Positions 21,170 to 33,400 of a stretch of 64,000 nt of DNA are shown here, piece by piece (positions within the stretch are counted from its first letter, which is position 1; each line of letters opens with the position of its first letter). The stretch covers positions 9,246,511 to 9,310,510 of the forward strand of contig NC_134659.1 of assembly GCF_030463565.1 (NCBI RefSeq), written 5' to 3'. The translations under genes were made by a program, and so were the position numbers. Below the pieces are notes generated by a model, which did not search any database, had not been told where the DNA came from, and worked only from the letters and a program-made list of their open reading frames with translations. This DNA comes from Pelecanus crispus. Its lineage: Eukaryota > Chordata > Aves > Pelecaniformes > Pelecanidae.

Positions 21170-24100
21170 GCCTCAGAACAGGTAAGTCTCCTGCTACTCC
21201 AGAGATGGGTGGTGGGCCCCTGTGCCACCCCCACATTGAGTTGCCCCATGTAGGAATGAGACAATGCAGCACACGCTGCCTTCTCCCAGAAGTCATGGGC
21301 TGTTGGGATGCCCCAGCAAGATCTCCATGCGGGAACACCCCGCCACTGTGTGAGAGGCTGAATGGTGCTCCATCACCCACCATAGGAGCTTGGAGAGGCG
21401 CAGGACAGGGCAGAGGCTCTCCCAAGCTGGGGTGAGACCATAGGTGAGGAGCAGTCATCTGCAGCAAGAACTGGTGGTGGTGCAGGCTTGGCTGCTGACG
21501 CACCGGCTGAGAGAGGGCAGGTCCCTGTCCTGCTCCCCCAAATGTGAAACTACAGAAATTCCTCCTGGCTCTGTTTTTTGCAGAGCATGACAAGAGACCA
21601 AGCAAAGGATCTGGCACATAGAGGAGGGAAGGCATCTTGGGGATGGCAGGGTTCCGCAGCTGAGGGACCCTGCTGTTTATAAAGTCTGCTTCATACCTCA
21701 TGGGTCCTTTCAAATGTTTTTTGTGGCCAGTGTACCATGCTGTGCCCTGTATCAGGGATCTGATGTATCACTGGTGTCTAGACTGGAGATTGACAGAGAC
21801 AGCACTGTCTCCAAGGAGATTATTCCTGGTTGCCATAGAAACTGTTGTGGCGGTTTTTGTGCCCCCTCACTGTTATGGATACGATAATTGAAATAAAAAT
21901 TTTTTTCAGTCCCTGGAGCTTGCTGGAGGGATGGGTGTATCCCAGGGGCTGCCATCTGCCAGAAACCCCTGAGGTGCTGCTGGCTGGGCGGGTTCATGCC
22001 ACATACTCACAGGGGGATAAGAAGTAGTTAGGGAAGAGCAGGTACTGAATGAGGAGCATCACTAAATGAGGACTGCAAGAAGGAGAAAAGGCTCTGGTCT
22101 GTGTCCAAGGCTGAGCTCCCAGCCCCAGTGTGCCCTGCCTCGGCCACCTTCTACTCAGCGCTGGGAGTATGGAGTAAGCACGGTCCCCCATAGGAAAGGA
22201 GCCCACCCCATCCCATGCCCTGCTCCCCATACACCCGTCGGTGCACATCCCAGTGCCACCGCGCCACAGGGTGGTGGCAACACAGCAGCACATTGCCATC
22301 GATAGTCACATCATCACCCGTTCCTGCCTGCCATCCGAGGGAAGAAGCCACAGACAGAGAGTCACACGAGTGGGAAAACCAGAGCAGCAAAGGACCTGCC
22401 ATCTTCATTACTGATTTACAGGTGTGGGTGGCCCCTGGATGTGTCGTGCGGCACCTCCTGCACCTCCTCAGACACCCTCTGACCCCAGGGATGGGGGCAA
22501 GAGTTTTACATCTTGCAGGAGCCAGAAACCTGCCAGGTCCTGCTGCAGTGGGGAGGCTGCAAGTCAGCCTGAGCTGAGGGACAGCCGCTGTGGGCTGGCA
22601 CTGGGAGGGGAAGGGGTGGTGGGCTGGGCTGGATGCACATTTGGGGACCCATCCCTGAGAAGCAGCCAATGTAAAACCTGCCATGCCCAAAAACCTGCCG
22701 TGCCCACAGGCGCACACACCCTGCAGGCAGATATTCATGGCATGGGGTGGGTGAAGACATTTCTCTTTCATGTGTGGGCGCTGCCCTCTCTAATGTTCCT
22801 GCTGCAGAGCTGGGGCAGCGGAGCAGCCGGGGTGAATGCTCAGACACTGGCGAGTGCCCGGCAGGAGCCCAGAGGGCAGTGAGGATGCCTGAGCCCTCCC
22901 AGGCAGCCAGAGCAGGTATCAAGAGCGATGCCCAGCCGTGGCACTGCACAGCTGCCTCTTGCCAGCCATCCCCACGGCCCTGCGATGCTCGAAGAGCTGC
23001 GTCTCCAGCAGCAGCAAGAATGGCCCAGCTACCTGCCTTGGCCCCGCCACCGCTCCTGCCAGGCTGGGGACGCCGGTTTCTGCCTGCTGCCTGTAATGTG
23101 AGCTCCTGCCAGCCTGAACCTAGTTCGGTAACCAAGCAATAAATATCCTAGGGACAATGCAATGACACAGGTCCCTTCCCAGCCATTGGCACTGGGAACT
23201 GACATGAATCACGCGATGGAAACCAGCCAGCAAAGAGGCTGTCAGGAGACAGGCCCACACGTGGTTTTCTCTGGAGGGCCCAGCCTTGCCCAGAGCCAAA
23301 CTGGGTTAACTGGGAACTGCGTTTTGAGGTTAACTGCTGAAAACAGTTCATTTGCGCGGCATGACAAAGCGTCCTGGCTGGCCAGGCACAAGCAGCATTC
23401 AGCAGATGATGGCATCACTCTGCGGTGCCCCTTATCCAGTGTGGCGGGGATCAACACCGACCTCCACTGATGGCTCCAGGGCCTCTTTTCTGGGTGTCCC
23501 CATGTGCCATAGCACTCCCATGGTACAGCAGGCATTCCCAGTTGCAGTGGGTTGCAGGAGCACTGGTGACCCTTGCTGTTGGTTGTTCTTCCCCAGCAGT
23601 GCAGCAGCAGCAAAGCTGAGTTCACCTACAGAAGAAACCAGGGAGATGGGCCACCACTGACACCCTCCTTTCCAGCTCATTGCAGGAAGAAATGTTGGTG
23701 TTTCTGTTTCTGACCAGCATTTCCTGTCTCAAACTCCACAGGGAGCTGAAATAAAATAAAACATCATTTGGATCTGTGGTCCTTGGCTTTCCTCTGGGGA
23801 AATTTTTCAAAACAGCTCATTTTGCTCTAAAACTACTCATAAAAAGGGACTTGCCTCTCTGTCTCTGTGTCCCGGCCACCCAGGACACATAACCTGGTAG
23901 CTGGCAGAAGGTGGCCGGGTGGTTAGGACACCAGTTAGCAAACAGTGTAAGGAAAGCAGGGGAATTTCTGTCTCTTTCCCTGGGATGACATCATGTGGAT
24001 ATAAATGCTCCGATGTGCCACCACCTTCCCGTGGGTTGGGGCTGTGTTTTGGTGCACCCATCAGTTTTTGGCTGCCCTGGAGCATGCTCCTGACCTCAGC

Positions 24101-27100
24101 ACGGTGCATCACTTTCCCCTGGGGCAAGGGCAGAACTCCAGCAGCAGCGCTGGTGCAGAGAGCTGGCTGGAGCCTCCTCGCCCGGCTCCCTGCCATGAGC
24201 CAGCGAGGCTGGGGCGGGGCCGCCATCACTCCTCTGCCAGGCTGAGCCTGGCGAGCAGGTTTGAGGCTGAGGAGGATGGGCTGCCCGTCCTGGAAGGCAC
24301 TGGCCGCCCAGGTCCTGGTAAACACATTGCGAAAGGCTGGGTTTGGCAGAGCCTGAGCCTCACCCCGCCACATCGCAGCTGAGTCATCCCGTGCTCCAGG
24401 CTGCTCCTTTTGCCATCCCCGCTCAGCCAGCCTGCCCTCTCCTCTGCATGGTGGCACCAGTGCGGCTCCCCTCCTCCTGCAGGCAACGCAGCCCTGTGCA
24501 GGGTCCTGGCTCCTCCACAGCACTGCCTGAAGATGGGAGTGAGTCACAACCTCTCCTCTGCCTCAGTTTCCCCATCCATGGTAGAAGGTCTCCTGGGTAG
24601 GAGGCAGCTGACTCAGTTTACCAGCAGCCTGTGAGAGGGCAGACACGTCAGACACATCCTCTGCAGGGCCGAGAACATCACGCACTACACCCGTGTCAGG
24701 AGGACAGCTTCCCAGAGGGTTCTCAGATCTGGGGATGGTTTCTCCACCTTGTGAAGGGTTGGCGGTACACTCCTCCCAGGTACCCCCAGGATGCGCACCC
24801 AGGGCCAGCCAAAGCTGCTGGGGGATTGAAATGCTTCTTACCAAAGCATGGCACAAATGCAGCTTGCAAAGCAAGGCACAGAGAAAAAAAAATGCAGGCA
24901 CACTGCCTGCTCTGCCTGGAGTGTTTGGCTCTGCCTCTCTGAGCCAGCAGGCACCATCTCCCGGGCAGCAGTGCTCAGCTGGCCCCCCCTCTCCTTCATC
25001 GCTGGGGGCCAGGCCAGAACTGGTGCTGGGAGACCCCCAAGGCCACCTCTACATCTTTCACTACCTCTAAGAAAAGCCAGCTGTGCCAAGGTCATGCGAG
25101 GAGGGACTTCAGCTCCTCTCCACTTGCTCTGAAGCGATGCAGTTCCCTGGCATGGAAACAAGCCACCGTGCCAGCATGCCAGGACAGTGCTGCCACCCGT
25201 CTGGTGCAGCGTGACACCAGGACGCGTGGCACAGGGCACTGGGCTGGCTGCAAGCACTTGGGGAGGTCCCCAAAGCTGTCCCAGCCCAGCCTGCTCCAAG
25301 CCCCCAGCTGTGGCTCTGCTCCCAGCACCCCTGGACTGGTGGCTGCAGAGCTGGTCCCAGGGCTCAGCCCTGCCCGTTGTGCAACTCCCGGGCCAGCAGC
25401 CCAGGCGCAGCGTCGTGCAGGCTGCCCGCGCTGGGTTTACAGGGGAAGGCGTGAGCAGCCTTCGAAGGCAGCGGCGGGGCTCAGCTCTTGGCTCACCCCA
25501 CCACCCAGCAGGGCCCAGGGAAGCTTGTGCCATGTTAGGGGAGCGGGGCTGGCGACAGCCACCGGCTCACTTCCGTGTGCCCAGAGCTTGTCCAGGCACA
25601 GCCCATGAGCTCAGAGAGGTGGAAGCAATGGGCAGGCTCAGCTCCTGGGGCTGTGGGGCAGTTCTGTCTCAGGCATGTAAACCCCACAGCTATGTCCTCC
25701 TCTGCTTTACTGGTTTGCTTGCCGCAGGGATCTCCCCATCCCTTGGCTAACACACTGCAGGCTAGCTGTGGTGTGCAGCTATGCTCTGCAGACGCTGTGT
25801 GTATCACCCTGAGCACTTTCACCCACCGCTTTTCCCAGTGTGGGGCTGCCCTGTGGCTGTGAGCAGCCTTGCTGAGCACGAGGCATGCTGCCTGGGGCTG
25901 AACAAGATGCCCGTCGGTTTGGAAACCTGCTCCAGACTGGGTGCTTGGTGCTGGAAGATGCCCTGGAGCAGGCTTCCTTCATCAGCCACAAGATCTAAAT
26001 CTGGTCTCAACACCAAGTTGGGGTTTCCTTAAACTCCTCTCACTCAGGAGCTGGCAATACTGGAACAGCAGTAACGTCTGGGGAGCTGGAAACACAGCAA
26101 AGGTGCCAGACCCAGCTCTGCTCCAGGTGCTCTGAGCTCCCTGCCTGCTTTCCCTGCTGTCCTCGATGCCATGCCCCCAGGACTCAGCACCAGGCATGTA
26201 GCAGAGCTCTGTCACTCAGAGCTGCATCCCCAGCTCAAGCCAACTCAAGCTGCCCTCAGGGACCAGCGCCAGCCCTGTCACCTGGGCACTTACCATCACT
26301 TACCTGCAAAATATCCACCAGCCAGAGGGTGCCAGTGGTGGAGAGCTGTGCTCAGCCTTGCCCAGCCTGGCCCAGCCACCACCTGGCAGGGCCTCTTGGG
26401 CTACAGAGCCAGAGGGCAGGACCCACAGCCAAGGAGAGCCTGAGCTAGCAGTCCCTCAAGTCTCCTGGGATCCACCTCTCCAGGAAACAGCCAAAAATCT
26501 CCTGGCGCCCCTGGGCAGCTTAGACTCCATCCCACCCTTCTGCCTAGCAAAGGGCCTGGAGTACAGTGTGCACCAGGTACTGCCTGTACATATAGCTCAC
26601 CCGTAGTGTCCTCCAGAGACACCTGTATGATCTCATGCCATGCTTCAAGGTTGGCCTACCCCTTTTCTTCTTTGGACCGCTTGCTGGAGCTTCAAAATGG
26701 CATTGTTCATGCTATGAGTGCAACCCCCAGCATCCCTAACAGCCACGCCTGCCCTGATGCCACTGCTCGGGCTATCTCTTGTGCTCTTCCATGCCTCATC
26801 TACTTCCAATACTCAAGCCTTGGGACCATGGGGGCACAAGCTTCCCTGGTCTCAGGCACAAAAAATATCCCACTCAGGGTTTTGCCCCATTCTGTAGACC
26901 TCCTTCTCCACCATGGGCTGTGCAGGTGTGCAGGGAGTTGGAGCTGCAGCTGGGCAGCCTACGTGGCTGAGGGTGTCCAGACCACCCACACACCCCTGTG
27001 AAGTTTGGCCTTTGGATGGAGGACTCTTGGGAGCTTGGACCTGGATTACATGAGTCTCTGGACATGGTCAGGATAGGCAAGCTGGCTCAGGGGAGAGATT

Positions 27101-30100
27101 TACTGCAGGCAGTCCCAGGCTGTCTGCTGCGTCCAGGTCTTAGACCCTGCAGCATGGGCTTCCTGAAGCCAGACAGTCAGGCAGCAGATTGAAGGAGAAT
27201 GCAGGAGGAGTTCTTCGGGTAGCTTAAGCATGACCTGGAAGAAAGAAGAGAGTGAGGAGATCTTGTGGAGTCCTTGCAATGAGAAAACCTATGGAGAAAG
27301 AGTAGAACTTGCAGCTCCTGGACAGGCATAAGCTAAGGCCCTTCTCCATGCATCCATTCCTGTAGAGAACACACAGACCCAGGAGAACATGCAAACACCT
27401 GCAAGCAACTTGGGGACACAGCTGCATGCAGACTCCCACCCATTAAGGCATGTACACAGAGGCACATGCATCCACATGCATGCCGAAATGGACACGCAGC
27501 ACCTGCAGTGCCAGACATGCATGGACAGCTTCATGTCTGCTCTGACACAGTCTCAGCTGGGCCTCAGACTCCAGCAGAAAAGACACCCTCCTCCGGGGCT
27601 GTTTCGTGTGAAGCGTGGGCTGGGACATCTGTACTAAACCAGAAGAGCAATTACCCAGCGCAAACTGCCACATGTGGCACGGGCTGATTTGTCCATAGGC
27701 TCCCTTCCTAACACCCCTGCATGTACCAGGTTTGGGTGCAGGACATCTGTCAGATCACCATGGCCTGAGCACAGGGTGGGTACTGGCTGGGAGCAGCCAC
27801 TGGGAGCCAGTGCATATCTGGCCAGGCTGCAGCTGTGAGTGGAAGATGCTGCAGGGAGCATGGTGGACCTTTCACCACCCCAGAGATATGCAGGGATCCA
27901 GTCTGATCCACCTCAGCACTGCTTAGAGGAGGCAAAGAGCTGCTGAGAAGCCCCCTACCTGCAGTGGGCTGTTCATACATCTTGGCTTCTGTTGCGCTGG
28001 GGCAGCTGCGAGCATCCTTGCCCCAGGGACTGCCAGAGGGAGGTGCAATCAAAGTGCAAGAGGGGTTGTAGCAGTGTATGGGTGGCAGGGTTTGAACAGG
28101 GTGAGTTGCCCTCCAGCTTGCTTATGGAGTAAAGCAGCTCTCAAGGCAGCAAGGACATGCAGAGGCAGCAAAGCACGAGTTTTGGCACCACGGAGGCTCT
28201 TGGCTCCTTGCCCAGGTGGGTGCCAGCGGTGCCTACGCAGTGCTGGCTCCTTGGGGTGCTGGGACTGGGTCAGGAGGCCAGCGGCACCCGTGGGAGGGCA
28301 GCACCTGGGTGGGTGTTGCTGTCTGGAGAGTAGGAAAGGGAGCATTCAGGTATGCAAGGTATGTACCGGCACAAGCACACCAGGCTTGGCAGAGGAGAGA
28401 CGCTCCTTCGCTCTGGCTGGGTTGCCTGGAGATAGCTCTGCTGGAGCATGGTGGGGAAAGGGAGCCGGGGGGTGGTGTGGAGATGGGCCCCCACATCCTG
28501 TGCTCTGCTGATGACAACAGCTTTGTGGGGCCAAGCCGAGAGGTTGGCTGCTGGCCGTAGCTCGTGATCTGCTCCCTGGGGAATTTACCTGGCAAATGAG
28601 CAGGTGTCCCCACTCCACCGCTCCTGCACAGCCAGCATTTGCTTTGCAAAACCAGAAGGTGACATCCAGCACAAGGAGAGGGCAACAAACGCACCCAGAA
28701 ACCACACACAAGGACACTGCTAGCTTTGTTCGTGTTATCCATTAATCGATCAGCCAGTCAGTCACCACGACCGTGGTCTCCGCAGCAGCTGATGCTGTAG
28801 GATCTGTGCTCCAGCTTCAGCATGCACCATCCCACAGGGTTTGCCAAGCCTCCGTGGGTACAGGTGAGAGGTGGGCTGGTGTATGACAGTGGAGCCAGTT
28901 GCTGCTGGAACATGGAAGATAGTGGCTAATGCCACTGGTTTCCCCAGGGACAACTCGTTTCTTTCCTCAGGCTGAGAACAGCCACGAGATACTTGGCTCC
29001 ATCATGGTGTATGGGGATGGTAAGCATCACCCAAGCACAGCCCAAAGGAATCAGACTGGACCCAGACACATCCCCAGTGCATGTCCTCAGAGCACTTGTG
29101 GGGAAACCCCGTTCCCCAGGGACCAGACCTTGGAGCTCATCTAGTCAAAATTTTGCCTTGTACCCCAGGAAAAACTGACTGTCACAACCAAGGGAACTTG
29201 CGCTACCGGTTCTGGTGCCTGCTGCTGGAGAAAAATGTGTTGTTTTGACAAAGGCAAATGCAACCCACAGCCTTCAGCAGCCCCATGCCAAACTGGGACC
29301 CACAGAAGGGTGGAGGTACAGACCCCCAGGCAAGGGAACTGGGCAGGCTGCAGCAGGGAGAGGAAGGGGAGATGAAGGCGCCCCTGCAGCTTCCCAGGCT
29401 GGGGAAGGCTGTGGAGCTGGAAAAGGCGGAGACAGACCATGTAGACCATGAAGATGCTTTTTTCAGATGCTGTTTTTCCACTTTAGACAAAGTCCCAAAG
29501 GGGACAAGGGCCAACAGGGTGTTGAGGGGCTTGTCCTCCCCAAGTCCTTCTCTGTTCTTGGGCTTGGCCCCAGGTGACGAGATCCCAGGCTCTGTAGCAG
29601 GGCTGTCCAACCAGCAAAGTCCATATTGCCCTGAGAAATACAGGCTTAGAGCTTTCTCCTGCTGCCCAGACACCAGCAGAGCACAGCAGGCTGAGTGCGC
29701 AGAATCTGGAGCTGTGAAAGGCCCCAGCACAGTGCCTGGGGAGCTGCTGTTTCGGGGGAAATGCAGGAGCCTTCCCCTCTGACAGCAGCACACAGCAGAG
29801 GTGCCCACCCTGCAGTGCCCTGGCTCGACGACCTACTCTGGGAGCCCTGACTGCTCCCTACAGTGAGGTATTGGGTGCGATGCACTCGGAGGCACAGAAC
29901 CCCCCTGTGTGCAGAAACCCTGCCATGTGCCTGCTTGGCGCATCCCAGAGGCTGTATTTTGGGTTAGCCACTGGGGCTGGGGATGTGCAGGGGTTTCCCC
30001 CAGGAGAGCAGGAAGGTTTCGTGGTACATCCTGGGGACGAAAGGCTCTCCCCCAGGGCTATGCACTGGGGGAAACTGACCTCCTAGCACTGAAAGCCTCC

Positions 30101-30300
30101 CATTTCCCATGGGCAATGAGGATGCTGAGCTGGGTGGGTTCCTCCTGCTGCTGTCCCTCACTGCGTCATCCACCCGGAGAAGAAGCCGACCCTGACGAGG
30201 GCTTCTGTGGCAGCGCATCCTCCCCGCACACCCGTCCGCTTGGCACAGGGAGGGTCCAGCACGAAGGGCGGCATAAAGAGCTCATTGTTGCCAGATGGAA
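21170..30300. other. Gene-poor intergenic sequence
   Basis: No convincing coding exon, RNA gene or repeat family is seen. Open frames are mostly under 240 codons and overlap on both strands. A CATGCA-rich stretch lies at about 27440-27530. Plus-strand AATAAA hexamers occur (for example about 23133) without an upstream gene. Confidence 0.55.
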
Positions 30301-30339
30301 ATGATCATCCTGGTGACCTGGAAACACAGAGCAGCTCTG

Positions 30340-30470
30340 TCAGCAAAGCTATAGGGTTTCAAAGGCTGAGATCAAAGGGCCCCCCGGGGTCGGACTCTGC
30401 CAGGCCTTCAGAGACACCTGTAATAAAAGGCACCTCCTTCTAATTATTCTCATTTTTCCTGCGACAGCCA
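30340..30470. promoter_or_regulatory. Candidate regulatory patch with TCF/LEF-type site
   Basis: An AT-richer patch in GC-rich DNA holds AGATCAAAGG (about 30368-30377, a strong TCF/LEF match), CACCTG-type E-box sequence and a CTAATTATTC homeodomain-type core near 30440. Selected by eye from short motifs only; conservation is untested. Confidence 0.2.
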
Positions 30471-33400
30471 CTGGGGCTATGGGGCTCTGCGCTCGCTCAG
30501 GGAGCAGCAGCAGCGGCAGAGACATGGGCCCCGCTGTGAAAGGCATGGACAAAGGGCCGTTGTGCAGGGAAGGGCGGGCGAGGGGAGGTTTCACAGAGCA
30601 GCTCCCCTCTGCCTGCAGTGAGCCCCAGCTGTGCCCCTCACCCTCTCCCACCTCCCACCACCCCCAGCTGGGCACCCTCCACTGCTCCCAGCACATCCCC
30701 CAGTGATATCCCCCTGTCCCCTCTGCCAGCGCTGTGCTCTGGGGCTGCACAGCTGAGCAGGGTGGAGGCAGCTGGAGCTGCGCTGGGCCAGTGGCCAGTG
30801 GGGACCTGACCTGACCTAGTGGCCCCAGCACGGTGCACTGGGAACCGGCTCCGCTCCCTCTGCAGGACCCTGAAATCTCTCCTGGTGGCAGCTCCCCAGA
30901 CTGCTTTCCCCAGCCTCTTATCTCCTGGACTTCAGACCCCGCTGTCATTATCTGCAGACACACCTCATGCACGCAGCTGTCAGCCTGTGAACACTGTATT
31001 TCTCTGTCTGCTTTAAATTGGCAGAGGTGGCCCTGGAAATGCCAGTGCTCTTATGCAACCAGGCCACACTCTCCAAGGCCACATCTCTCTGGTTTGGGTC
31101 AGCGCAGCTCCTGGCATGGCAGGGACACTGAGTCCCCTTGGCTGATACCTACAGGGTAGATCAGGGAGGGGTGAGAAGCTATTTTGGGCTCCCTTTCAAA
31201 AGGTGGAAATGGCTTCCAAAGTGCAAGGCCAGGCAGCCACCTGCCTGCTAGTCCAGCAGAGAGCAAAGCCTGCTGCGGCACACGGGTGATGAGCAGGGTG
31301 TGTTCTCAGCAGGTCAGGCTCAGCAGGTGTTAGGAGGAAAACTAGGACTGTCTCTGACCTGGGACGTCATATGAGAAATTAGCACAGCTCCCCAGCAAAT
31401 TGTTGTGCTAATTATAGGAGGAGGAGGTCATTTATATTGGTTCAGAGGCTCCTACGGCCAAGGATCAGCCAGGTCCTGGCCTGGCATGGGGTCAGCTCCA
31501 ACCATGGGCTGCAGGCTCCCGGGAGCCAGGTGTGCATGGTCCCAGCGTGGCTCTTCTCAGGTCAAATGGGCACCTTTGTCTCCCCCAGGTGCTGCTGCCT
31601 TGGTGAAGGCAGCCCTGGCGGACAAGGCCCTAGACAGCTCACCCATGAAGCTAGGTACTCAATCTCAGATTGGGATATGAGACCTCCACCGCTGCCACTC
31701 CTGGTTTGAACCCAGCTTGTCCTTCCCCAGGCAGCACTGGGGAGATGCTTCAACATTTCCTTTCCCTCCCCTCCACTGGGGCAGCCGAAGGGAGCTGAGA
31801 GCAGAGGGGGCTGGGGTTGCATCACCCCAGACCCTCTGGCTGCAGATGTGACACCAGCCCACGACGTGCCTGGGGCTTAGAGAGAAGGTGCTGCATGCAG
31901 GGTGTGGGGACACTGCCGCTGGGGCACAGGGTCGCTCCCCCACAGTGGGACTGACCGGTCCAGGTTCTGCTCCTCAGGACAGTGCATGAAGATGGCAAAT
32001 TTAGTGTGACAGCATCAACAAGCCTCCCACTGAGGACTGTCCCTCTGTCCTCAGGAGCCACCAATCTCTCTGTCCCTGGGAGCTTGGTCTCCCTGGCTTA
32101 CATGGCACAGTTTTAAATCTGCGCTCTGAACATGGCTCAGGGCCGAGTGGGGGGATGCTGCTGGGGCTGCAGCAGTTGGAGCCCCTGGGCTGAGATCTCC
32201 CACACTGCAGGTTGTGCAGCTCTCCTCCTGGGACAAGGGACCCTTAAATGGTGGTTCCTGTTCGCTGTGCTCTGAGCTGTCTCAGGGAACAGATTAGGGG
32301 CTGTTGGGGCCCTGGGGTGCCATCGGCTCCAGCTGTGGCCTGGGAACCCCCCAAACACCACTCACTGTGGCAGGAGGCTGCAGGACTGCGACAGGCTCTG
32401 TTTGCCCTCATTTCTGCTCCTTCCGGCACAGCCGTGTTTGCCTTCACATGGCACCCAGCACTGAGCAAACAGTGTGTGGGGAGAGACAAGCAGCTGGCAG
32501 GGAGGGCCAGAGCTGGCTGTGTCCCCACTGCTGCCTCCCCATGCTCCCCCTGTTGCAGGCTTTGCAATAAAAATCTGGATCCAGTTTGAGCTGGGAGGCT
32601 GCAGGGTGGGGAGACCTGGCGAGCCACGACTGCTGAAGCAAGAAGGGCTGTTGCAGGATATGGGAGAGATTCACCAGCCTTGTTTTCTGGGGTGAACAGA
32701 TCTGTTTTACTCCATGGATGCTGTCACCCCTATATGACGGTGGTGGTGATGACACAAGAATATCTACATGGGAAAGGCAACTTGCCATGACAGGGTGAGT
32801 GCTGGGAGCAGGGGGGTGCACCCCGGGTCCATAGCAGTCTAGCCATGCATGCTGAACCTGTACCATCCCTCCTCCATGCCATCATTGTCCCAGGGACAAG
32901 GTCGCAGCCATGGCAGGGCTCTGAACTCTGCTTTTTGCTGTTAGGGTTTGCTATCTTCTGTTTGGTGGCTGCAGGCTCACAGCTAGCTAGGGCTAATAGC
33001 CAGGGAGAGCTCACAAGCACCCCAAGACCCAACCCCACATCCCCAGTGCTGCCGGCTCAGCCAGCAACAGACTCATCAGGCTTCTCCCAGGCAAGTCCCC
33101 ACTAGGAAACTGCACAGATCAAATGGATGGGCTGGTTTGAACTGATTTCTCCAAGTCCAGAAGGATAATGTGAAGACATCTACAGACCCAAGTCTGCCGA
33201 TGACAGAGCAAAACCACTCCAGTCTCAGTCTGGGGTGAATTCAAGGCAGTAAAGTTATACTGGTTGGTGCTGGTGTCTTTTCTCAGCAGAAATAGGATGG
33301 TTGATGTGCTCATTTATGTCAGTTGTGAACTGGTTTAAACCAAACTGGAAGAAAGCCAGTGCTATATCAGCAAAAGAAGAAACATCCCAGATCTGCACTT